Assembly: GCF_000281045.1 (NCBI RefSeq)
Contig: NW_008246071.1
Location: forward strand, 572,028 to 636,027
Direction of reading: 5' to 3'
Origin: Saprolegnia diclina VS20
Taxonomy: Eukaryota > Oomycota > Saprolegniomycetes > Saprolegniales > Saprolegniaceae
Length of the DNA stretch: 64,000 nt
Position 1 is the first letter of the stretch. The number at the start of each line of letters is the position of its first letter. This document shows positions 51,984 to 60,902 of the stretch, in pieces. The position numbers and the translations under genes were made by a program. Below the pieces are notes generated by a model. That model worked only from the letters and a program-made list of their open reading frames with translations, made no database searches and had not been told where the DNA came from.

Positions 51984-54900
51984 TGCTTTTGCCAAAGTGG
52001 TGTGCTTGGCGCTTGCGCATTGCCTCCTTTCGCGCACGCCACCCGCTGTATTTGGAAAAATTCGTTTTCGCGTCCAGCACATGCTCGAGCTCCGTGTTGC
52101 GCACTAGGGTCTCGGTGATGACGCGCCTCTTGTAGCGTGAGGTACCTTCGTAGCGCTCGAGGTCGTCGCGGTGGATCCACTCGAAGAGCGGCACGACGTA
52201 CAGCGCGTTGTTGGCAAAGCCCGAGAGAAGGCCGGCTTGGTGCTTGGCGTGCCTACGCCCACTTTCCAGCGCAAGAATGGCCCGGACGGACGTACCGGAT
52301 CGCGCTCTGCGGCGTGGGGAACGTGTGGTAGACGTGGACGTGGACTTGGACGTCGTCGTGCGTCCAAGTGTTGGGCAAGCCGACGCACGCGTAGCGCTGA
52401 CTGCTCACGACCGGGTCGCACTCGCGCTTGATGAGGAGGCCGACCGCGTGGGTCTCGGCCAAGACGTCTTTCCACGCCTTTTCTTGTCGCGCATCGACCG
52501 CCATGCGGCGCTGCGACGCCGGCGTCTTGGTGTCGCGAACACTGGCGTCGGGAAGCACGGCACCGTGCTGGCTGCGGAGCACCATAGTCACGTCCCCGTC
52601 CTTGAAGAGGAGGAACCCGTTGACGTCGAGACCCCCCATGGGCTGCGCCACGTCGATGGCGCCAATCGAGTGGAAGAGCTGCAGCGTTGGCTCGATGGCC
52701 TTGAACTTGCCACAGACGCGGAACGCGATCGAGCCGAGACCGTCGACCATCGGCCGCGCGTAGCCGACAAGGGCAAACGGGTGCGGTACGCCGTGCAGCG
52801 GCTGCCACAGAAACTGCCGCGTCGCGTGGTTGAGCGGTGTTGCTGGCGACGACGCACGCAGCGGGTTGAAGTGTGTGAGTGGCTTGTCCGTCTCGTCGTC
52901 GTCGTCATCAAGTTCGTCCAAGTCGTCGGGAGCGATAAAGGCGTCCTCGGTGTGCTCCAACGCGAGCACGTTGGCGGCTTTGGACCCGCGGTGCTTGGCC
53001 ATCGTCGGTGATAAGAGCGAAATGCGCCGCTGGCCGTGCAAATGAATATCGCTGTCGCGCTTGGCGCGTGTCGAATGCGGCCCGTTGCTCGTGTGCAAGC
53101 GCCGCGTCGTCGAGGGTAAGCTGCTCATCGAGGCCGACGCCGTGAGCCGAGGTTTGGCGTAAATATGGAGCTCGCCGACGGGCAGGAGCGGCCGGCCGTC
53201 GAGGCTCATGGTTTTGGGCAGCGGGTCCAGCGTCAGACTGCCCGTGTGCCGCTTGAGCGACGCCAACGGCTTGAGCGACTCGGCGAGAAACTCTTTGCGG
53301 TACTTCTCCCACACGATCGTCTTCATGACGCGGTTGTCGAGGGACCCGAGCTGCTCGTCCGAGCCGCAGCGCTGAAGACTCGCGCGCGCGTCGGGCGAGA
53401 GCAAGTGGAAGATGTCAAAGCGCGAGAGCACGAGCACCTACGTACGCACGCGGCGTCAAGCCCGCCACCCGACGGCATTTCGCCATACCTTGACCGGGCT
53501 CTCGGCATAAATGGACGCATGGCGCGTGAAAATGTCGTTGAAGCGGCCGGCGGTCGCCCTAGCAGACGCTGTTGAATGAGAGAAGAAGAAGACGAGAGAA
53601 AGGCGTCGTACTCGGCACAGCCAATGACGCTATTGGGCCCGTACCGAGCGACTTCAATGACAATGTCCTACGTTTCGGGTGACGTTGAACGAAGCTGGCG
53701 GGGCACGCACCTGCTTGGTGAACGGGTCGAGCGTCTGGTGTTTCGCGACGCACTCGCCGCGCACAACCACATACATTTCACCGGCGCGCGAGCCCTACAC
53801 CGCAAGGGTATAGTCAATGCAATGGGTAGTACCCACCGACTTGTTTGCAGATTTCCCCGCGAAACGCTATGTACTTTTCGACCATGACGGAGCACATGGC
53901 CTCGATCGTCGCCACGTCCCACTCGGGCCCCGAGAAGACCGGGTTGCTCTGCAAAAGGCGCACGTACTCGGTGTGGCTTTGGTTTTGGTACTTTTGCACG
54001 AGCGGTATGTACTCGTCGCGGCTCAGCGTGAGCAGCTCCGAGTAGTCGGTGCTCGTCTAGACACCGTAGCATGCATAATTTTGTCGCTGAAAGGCCTACC
54101 ACGGTCGCCCGACGGACGCCGTTCTCCTCGGACAAGGCGAGTTCGCCAAAGGTTTCGCCCTCCTTGAGCGTCGCCACAACCATCGAGACCGGCTCGTTGC
54201 TCCTGCGAGAAGGCGGTAAAAGGAAATCGGAGTTGGCAATGCGCACCGATTGGTCGTCGACACGCGGACCTCGACCGCGCCGCTAAAGAGAATGTAAAAG
54301 TGGTGGCCGCGCTGGCCTTCTTGGAAAATGGTCGTATTTGTCCAAGCGCACACGAGTCGAAGAGCTTTGCAGAGCTGTTTCCGAACCTCAAACGAAAAGC
54401 GCGCGAAAAATTTGACGCTTTTGAGGTACTCGACCGCAAACTTGAGGTCGCGCTCGGTGCGGTCGCCCGCGGGCTGCATAAAGATGGCGCGGACAATGTC
54501 CTTATTCGAGCGAAAGCGCTTGGCGACTTCAAGCGAGATCTCTTTGGCAATGTACATGTCCTTGGGCTTCTCCCGCAGAATCGCACTGTACGCAGCCTTG
54601 TCGATCGACGCGAGCTCGACCAGTGGTGTTAGCGTCACGACCGTCGCTAGCGTCCACTCAAAGACGATCTGCAACTCCTTCAATACCTTCGCGCGGGTGC
54701 GCGTCTTCGCCGTCGCCGACGAGCGCACGGTCGCCAAAGCACTCGCCCGGCTCGAGGTCGCAGAGCACACGTTCGACGGGCGGATCGCTGTGCTTGCTGA
54801 GCTTCCGAACTTGCACTAGAGCAAAGGTGCCTGTGCATGGGACCGGTTTGCTATGGTGGCTACCTTGGCCCGACAAAAGGACGTAAAACCGGTCGCCGAC

Positions 54901-55363
54901 GTCGCCCTAGCCGTGTCATATGACTGCATGCGATGTCTCGCGATTGCAGTACTTGACGAAAAATGGGCGTCTCGACGGCGCTGAACGTCATGAGCTCGAG
55001 CGCCTTGTAGAACTCGGTTTCCTTGTCTATCACATGCCGTTTGTACAACAAAGATGCGCGAGCAGCGAGGTGCGTACGCGGGTCGAGGTGGCTGCAGTGC
55101 TTGCCAATCTTGGACGTATGAAAAAACACCTTGATCTACACACGAAGGTTGAGGATGCGGTGGACTGTGGCGACTTGGCTTGCAATATGAACGTCCTCGA
55201 GCGTACGCTCGGCCGGTGGCGTCATAAGAAGCCGCCGGCAGTTGACGACGGTCGGTCCGTTCTCGGCCACGACTGTAGCAAACGCCTCGGTGGCAAGCTT
55301 GATCTCAAACTGCGTCGCCAACGACGCCTTGCGCGATTCGTCCTCAGTCTTTGCCTTGGGCAT
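51967..55363 (-). CDS. Cyclic-nucleotide-binding-domain protein, CNBD2-like
   Basis: Large multi-exon protein with at least two cNMP-binding modules. The start MPKAKTEDESRKASLATQFE is at 55363. The first module has FYVLLSGQG and GECFGDRALVGDGEDAHPRE|ATVV, joined by an intron near 54660-54700. The second has LVCAWTNTTIFQEGQRGHHF, YILFSGAVEVRV and LKEGETFGELALSEENGVRR. A long C-terminal region (NGFLLFKDGDVTMVLRS, DVQVHVHVYHTFPTP) carries charged linkers and ends FGKSITPTD at 51967. No kinase or channel domain accompanies the sensors, as in vertebrate CNBD2. About nine introns were inferred; the 53.5-53.9 kb exons are the least certain. Confidence 0.75.
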
Positions 55364-55524
55364 TTGGGCTACAATGGCTAGCTATTCATAGATCGACTCG
55401 TTATTTTATAGGTCTTGGTCGATAAGACAATATTCGTATGAGGTGTGTGGATTGGTGAGTCAGCAGCACAATTCCTTGATTAAATGTCGATATATGAAAG
55501 TGGAGCTCATATCATTTGCTGATA

Positions 55525-57327
55525 TTACGTGACTGGCTCGGACATCACCGCCGTCGTACTCGCTTCGGTGATGGCCTCTATGGCCACTTGTGTCACAAGA
55601 GGCTCCTTGAGGCTCCTGGGCACCACGGGCGTCGCTTCGACGGCGGGGCGAGAGCTCTCTTGAGTGCGCATGTGCTCTTGGAGCACCGCAATGCATTCGT
55701 TGCAGCGGCGCACATGGTCGTTTGCTACGTTGCCGGCAGATGCTACGTCGGACGCGATGGCCTCTGCGTGAGCCGCCACCGCGCCGGCATCAGCGTCGTT
55801 TCGGAGCTCGTGCGCCACGAGGTAGGCGCGCACCCAGAGACTGCACGCCCACATGGCCACACTGACGTTTTTGGCGGTCGTTGGGTCCAGCATCGGGTCG
55901 TTTGCGAGCGCAAGCACCTCGGCAATCACCGCACACTCTCCTTCGAGCACGCAGACAAAATCAAAGCCAACGAGTTCGTGGGCAAAGTGCGGATTCGAAA
56001 AGAGCTTGCGCTTGGCGATCTCCCAGTAGTCCAGTGTCGGCGCTGGATTCGGCGCAAGACCCAGTATCAGTACCACGCACTGCATGACGACGGCGCAGAC
56101 CCGTGGCGGTCGGCTGAACGACTTGAGCTCGTTCACGTCGTTTTTCGTAAGTGACAAGAGTGCATTGGCCGACGCGTTGACCGCGGCTTCAAGCTGCAAT
56201 CGCTTCGCCTGCCCCAATGAGCTCGTCGGCTCACAGGATGCTGCTGGCGTAGGCTGGGACGCGACGACGTCGATGGCTTCGTCCAGAGCCGTTCGTCCCG
56301 CGGTGTTGCGCCGTGTCACGTCGGCGTCGGCAAGCAGGAGCAATCGCACCATGTCAACGTTGCCAGCGCGGCACGCCACGTGGAGCGGCGTGTCCCCGCC
56401 GACCATCGGCGCGTTGACGTCAGCCCCGCGCCCGAGCAAAAAGTCACCGACCAGCGGTGAGTTCATGTCGGCGGCGATGCCCAGCGGCGTGAACGTCGAT
56501 GTCATCAAGTCGACGTTGGGCGAGAGCGCGAGTACGTCGACGATACCGTGCAGGTCACCGTCTTGGCACGCGTGTCGCGCGACACCGACAAGGAGGATCC
56601 CGGCAATGAGCTGGCGGACGCGGTCGTTAAGCCCGTCAAAGCCCAATGGCATCGCCTCGATCGCGGCAAAGATCGCTGCTTTGTCGTCCGGATTGAAGGC
56701 CTCGGCGCGGCGCGCATCGAGGTGCTCGACCGACTGCAAGACAGCGTGGCGGTTCTCGCGCAACTGGACGCGGTACAGCGTCCACTGTTCCGTGGGCATG
56801 GCCAGCGCCACGCTCGCCTCGGCCTGAATGGAGGCGTAGAGCTCCCAGAGGCACCACGCGCGCGAGAGCGGGATTGGGTCCAAGAGTGGTGAAAACACCA
56901 ACACGACCTTGCCAATGGCGCGAATGGCCGACACAAACGTCGTTGACCACCACGTGTGCGGGCGGCTCGGCGCGTTGTGCTGGTCGACGACGAGCAAGTC
57001 GAGCCAAAAGTACGGGTACTCGCCGCCTTCGGTGAGCGCGAATATCTCGATCGCTGCGACGAGGTCCACGAACGCGTACTTCCACGCATGAGATACGAAG
57101 TGTGTCGCCGGTGCGACCGCTGGCGCCGCCAACGTCTCGGCAAACGATAGGTTGCGGCCCAGCGTCGCGGGCTTGACGACGCTTTCGCACACATCGCTGG
57201 TCGTCATCGACGGAGACAAGTGTCCTTGGGCGACGAGCTCATCCTTCCAAGCCACAAGGCTCGCCGCAGAGACGCCAAGCGATGGAAACCCAGCGTCCGC
57301 CATCCCGAAACGGTTTGCCGCTGCCAC
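55525..57327 (-). CDS. TIR-like/ankyrin protein with a dynein heavy-chain microtubule-binding-stalk-like domain
   Basis: Single exon, 600 residues. Residues ~76-165 form a TIR-like unit (THFVSHAWKYAFVDLV, FWLDLLVVDQHN, LSRAWCLWELYASIQAE). Residues ~250-345 hold two to three ankyrin repeats (GGDTPLHVACRAGNVDMVRL, NTAGRTALDEA). Residues ~390-510 match the dynein heavy-chain stalk/MTBD (NDVNELKSFSRPPRVCAVVM, LDYWEIAKRKLFSNPHFAHE, KNVSVAMWACSLWVRAYLV), without any AAA ATPase. The C-terminal 90 residues are low complexity. The combination suggests a sensor or adaptor that binds microtubules or tubulin; that is inference. No signal peptide. It is divergent from the 57515 gene by 188 bp. Confidence 0.8.
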   Translation of the reverse strand: MAAANRFGMADAGFPSLGVSAASLVAWKDELVAQGHLSPSMTTSDVCESVVKPATLGRNLSFAETLAAPAVAPATHFVSHAWKYAFVDLVAAIEIFALTEGGEYPYFWLDLLVVDQHNAPSRPHTWWSTTFVSAIRAIGKVVLVFSPLLDPIPLSRAWCLWELYASIQAEASVALAMPTEQWTLYRVQLRENRHAVLQSVEHLDARRAEAFNPDDKAAIFAAIEAMPLGFDGLNDRVRQLIAGILLVGVARHACQDGDLHGIVDVLALSPNVDLMTSTFTPLGIAADMNSPLVGDFLLGRGADVNAPMVGGDTPLHVACRAGNVDMVRLLLLADADVTRRNTAGRTALDEAIDVVASQPTPAASCEPTSSLGQAKRLQLEAAVNASANALLSLTKNDVNELKSFSRPPRVCAVVMQCVVLILGLAPNPAPTLDYWEIAKRKLFSNPHFAHELVGFDFVCVLEGECAVIAEVLALANDPMLDPTTAKNVSVAMWACSLWVRAYLVAHELRNDADAGAVAAHAEAIASDVASAGNVANDHVRRCNECIAVLQEHMRTQESSRPAVEATPVVPRSLKEPLVTQVAIEAITEASTTAVMSEPVT

Positions 57328-57514
57328 GTCAATGGCATTAAATGTGGCGTGGCGCCATTTTTAGATCGCTGCATTGGAAGCACATACAAATGACAAGTGT
57401 ATGTTCTGGGTCAGATGGGTGCTTTTTATGGCGCGGATGACCTAGGTTGAGGCCAAAAAGTCCTAATTTGACGCACACCCGATTATTTCCGAAGAATACG
57501 CTGGACGCGGAGCG

Positions 57515-59132
57515 ATGGACGAGGCCAAGGCCGACGAGTACGCGGCCCAGCGCCGCCTCGACGAAGCCCACGGCCTGCGCGACGACTCTCTCATGCATCT
57601 CTCTTCGGCGGACGGTGGTGGCCACGCCGAGTCGGCCGACCACGACGGCCAGAACGTCGAGGACATGGAAGAGTTTGACGAAATGGAGTTTGTCGAGCTC
57701 AACCGCAAGATAGCCAAGCATACAAAGGGCGGCGAGAAGATGGGCAAGGTCATGAAGCCGCTTCGACCGTCCAAGTGCCCACTGACGAGCGAGATGAAGA
57801 CGACGCGCGCAGCGTCACGCGTCATTGAGCGGCTCGGTATCGAGCGCGTCCAGGAGATTCAGACCGAGTACGCTGCGCTCAAGTCCAAGTTTGGCGAGCA
57901 CGAGTACGAGAAGGCCAACACGATGATTCGCAACCTCATGGCCATGGGGCTAAGTCAAATTGAGATCCGGGGCATCCTCGGCGTCGGCGGCTATCGGCTC
58001 CAGCGACTGTACAGGTCCGTTTTGCCATCATCCACCTTGGTCTCACGCATTACATGTCGTAGCGCGCAGCTCACGAAACCACACGAAGGCCACTACATTA
58101 GCGACGCAACGATCCACGTGCCCGTCATCTCGACCATCCCCAACTTGTGCGACATTGTGCTCAAGAAGATGTCGTCGTTCCCGCAGTTGCTGGAGCGCAT
58201 CACGTTCACGCCCATCAACCCGTCCGAGATCGACCCGCAAGACACGATGCTCATGAAGCTCCTCGAAGACTCGCAAGTGCTCCTCGGGGACCCGAAGGCG
58301 TGTCTCAAGGTCCTCCCCGTCGCGCGCAATCTCAAGTGGATGCAGTCGACATTTGCCGGCGTCGACGCGCTCTTGCACCAAGAGAAGCGCAACTTTGCCC
58401 TCACGCGCGCCGGCGGTATCATGGGCGTGCACATGGCACAATATGTCCTCGGGTAAGACGTCGTCCTGCATGCCTCCTATATCATTTTGCTGCAGGTGGA
58501 TCATTGCCAAGGAGCGCCATTTCATGCACGCTGTGCAGTTCCAGGCCAAGCGCGAGTTTCGGCCGCTCGAGATGCGGTACCGGCACTTCAAGGAGGTGAC
58601 GGTCGGCATCCTCGGCTTTGGCGACATTGGCATGGCGATCGGGAAGCTCGTGTTCAACGCCGGTTTCCGCGTCGTGGGCCTCAAGCGGGACATTGCGCAC
58701 CACGCGGGCATCGACTGCGGCATTGACGTCTCGGAGAACTTGGAGTACGTCTTATCCCGCGCCGACTATGTAATCAACGTGCTCCCGAGCACGCAGGCGA
58801 CGCGGCACTGCCTCTCGGGCGACGTGCTCCGGGTGTGTGCCAAGAAGAAGGCGTGCTTTATCAACGTCGGGCGCGGCGACGTCATTGACGAAGCGTCGCT
58901 TGTGAACGCGTTCAAGCGCAAGTGGCTCTCGAGCGCGGTCTTGGATGTATTTGCTGTCGAGCCGCTCCCAATTGACTCGGTGCTCTGGACCCACCCGCTC
59001 GTGACGATCACGCCGCATGTCGCGGCGCTCAGCATGGCCGAGGACGTCGCGGATGTGTTTTTGAAAAACCTCTGGCTCTACCTCTCCAACTCGACGCTGA
59101 GCTACTTGGTCGAGTGGGAGCGCGGGTACTAG
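57515..59132 (+). CDS. D-2-hydroxyacid dehydrogenase with an N-terminal HTH-like extension
   Basis: Exons join across introns 58013-58060 (48 nt, a multiple of three) and about 58455-58494. The C-terminal half is a 2-hydroxyacid dehydrogenase: LPVARNLKWMQSTFAGVDAL, Rossmann VGILGFGDIGMAIG, catalytic Arg in NVGRGDVIDEASL, Glu in FAVEPLPIDS and His in TPHVAALS. The first ~165 residues are not part of that family: acidic (MDEAKADEYAAQRRLDEAHG), then a helical HTH-like element (NLMAMGLSQIEIRGILGVGG). Because intron 1 is in frame, the fusion could be read with or without it. It may be a real fusion, or a misjoined small gene plus enzyme. Confidence 0.72.
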
Positions 59133-59178
59133 GACTCATATCTGCAGCGTAATTGGAGCGTGTATTTGTGCAGCACAT

Positions 59179-59917
59179 TTACGCCATCGACTTCATGCAT
59201 TTCGAGCCCAGCGATGTGATCATCTTGCGGCCGTACGGGATGTAGCTCGCCGAGTACCTACATGGAGTCCTTTGCAGGTTTGTGGATCAAGAAGCGCGTA
59301 CCACACAGCAGCGCCAAACTGGACCAGCACCAAAAGAAGAATGAGCAGTCCAAGGTTTGGTGCCTAGACCGTCGAAATACTTGGAATCAACGCCAGATGC
59401 CAGACGCGAGTACCAGAATTGCGAGTACGAGGACGAGCACGATCATGCTGATGTAAATAGCGGCAGCAATACGACGCACGGGCTTCATCATGAGCTTCAC
59501 TTGCTGCGCCGGACCCACGAGAAAGCCCGACCTACAGAATGGTCATTCGTCGTGCTCGTTGCCGCGCGTCATCGTCCATACCCGCAAAGCGCAATGATGT
59601 TGCCGAGCGAGTAGAGAATACCAAACTTGGCGCCGTTGCGCGACCCAGCCAAGAGCGCAAACGTCGACTAGGTTCACGCAGAAGCATGAGGCGACAGGTA
59701 TCGAGCCAAGCGGCCGTACGACAAAGCTAATGACGTAGCCAAGGCCAAAGCAGATACCAAAGCCGATCATGCGCTGCTTCTTGGTGAGCTTTTGGCAGCC
59801 GCAGCCGGCCTCTTCCATGGCCGAGTCGCTTGCGGTCGTGCCCGGGACCTTGATGTTGGCGACGGCCGTCACGGCGCTCGACGACGTCCCGCCCAGCATG
59901 ATGCGCACGCGGTCCAT
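59179..59917 (-). CDS. SFT2-family vesicle transport protein
   Basis: Golgi membrane protein for endosome-to-Golgi vesicle fusion, with four transmembrane helices. The start MDRVRIMLGGTSSSAVTAV is at 59917. The cytosolic head ends in QKLTKKQRMIGFGIC, then the helices FGLGYVISF, GILYSLGNIIALCGSGFLVG, AIYISMIVLVLVLAIL and LGLLILLLVLVQFGAAVWY. The family tail YIPYGRKMI follows (compare SYIPYAR). GPAQQVKLMMKPVRR is the conserved loop. Four introns, about 45-55 nt each, restore the frame at every junction. A CCAATC at 60013-60018 is in the divergent promoter shared with the AcpS gene. The assignment is strong. Confidence 0.9.
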
Positions 59918-60343
59918 GATACCGGAACGGAAATGTAAATTTGGGTCGCTGGGTTGTTTTGGCTGTTTCAACCTCCAGCCCATTTGATTCGTAGAAATGC
60001 ACTGCAATTCAACCAATCTCAACGCTCTGATAGACTTGCAGGCAAGCGATTGGTGCGTTTGGCCACGTCGAGCTTCAAAGCTCTGAATGCACGCACATCT
60101 TGACCCTCCCGTTCGGTCTAAGGAGGGCTGTGTTGTCCTTATACTCGTCATATAGCGCCCTCTCTCACTCTAAAATACGTCCTATTGAGCACTCCAGTCT
60201 TATGGGCTTTTGCATTGAGCAATGTGTCCTTGACCAACCACGTTCCTTGCTTGAATGGCGTGCGTTTAGCCAGATGGAATTGCACCATGATTGGCCATAA
60301 TCTTAGGATATGCTAGGGGATTGCCCAATCCGCCGCCAGCTCC
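59918..60343. promoter_or_regulatory. Divergent promoter between SFT2 and AcpS genes, three CCAAT motifs
   Basis: This 426-bp interval contains CCAATC at 60013-60018, GATTGG at 60048-60053 and GATTGG at 60289-60294. The last lies 50 bp upstream of the AcpS ATG, the first two 96-136 bp upstream of SFT2. This is the same motif family seen upstream of the LpxD, carrier and HMGR genes. Confidence 0.45.
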
Positions 60344-60902
60344 ATGGGCATCTACGGCGTCGGCGTCGACCTGGTCAAGACCGCGCGGCTGCGCCAGTCC
60401 TACTGCGCATACGGCGACCGCTTCCTGAAGCGGTATCTGCACCCCAAGGAGATTGCCCACTTCATGACGCTGCTCGCGGACGACTCTGCGCAGGGCGTGA
60501 CCAACCAGACCCAGTTCCTCGCCTCACGGTAACGTCCTGTGCCACGGTCGCGCCGCCTGCCACTCGCATTTTCGGTAGGTGGGCCGTCAAGGAGGCGACG
60601 CTCAAGGCCTTCAAGTCCTGGCGCATCCTCTTTCCTGAGGTCTACGTGGACAAGCAATGTGCCGCCGTGCCGCCTCACGTCGCCGCCACGTCAGGACTTC
60701 CGCCGCGCAAGGCGTCACCGGTCGTGCCCGTCCTTACGTTTGACGGTACAACCCACTCGCTCGCGTCGGCGCTGGCCATTCAGGTAGACACTACAGTATT
60801 GTCTGCTAGTCTTGTATATATATATGTTTATGGTAGCACACGCACGTGACGATTTCGCACGACGGCGACTACACGGTGGCGACGGTCGTCTTGGAGACTT
60901 AG
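60344..60902 (+). CDS. acpS: Holo-[acyl-carrier-protein] synthase (AcpS-type 4'-phosphopantetheinyl transferase)
   Basis: Transfers the phosphopantetheine arm from CoA to carrier proteins, most likely mitochondrial acyl carrier protein. The start MGIYGVGVDLVKTARLR at 60344 carries the metal-binding Asp of GVDLV. The second motif (FAxKEAxxKA type) reads RWAVKEATLKAFKSW across the first intron, about 60531-60582. The C-terminal strand is HVTISHDGDYTVATVVLET after a second intron, about 60784-60834 (containing TATATATATA). Product about 150 residues, larger than bacterial AcpS because of an insertion in the middle (PPHVAATSGLPPRKASP). No clear presequence. Its stop overlaps the convergent HMG-CoA reductase by 4 bp. 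Confidence 0.88.
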
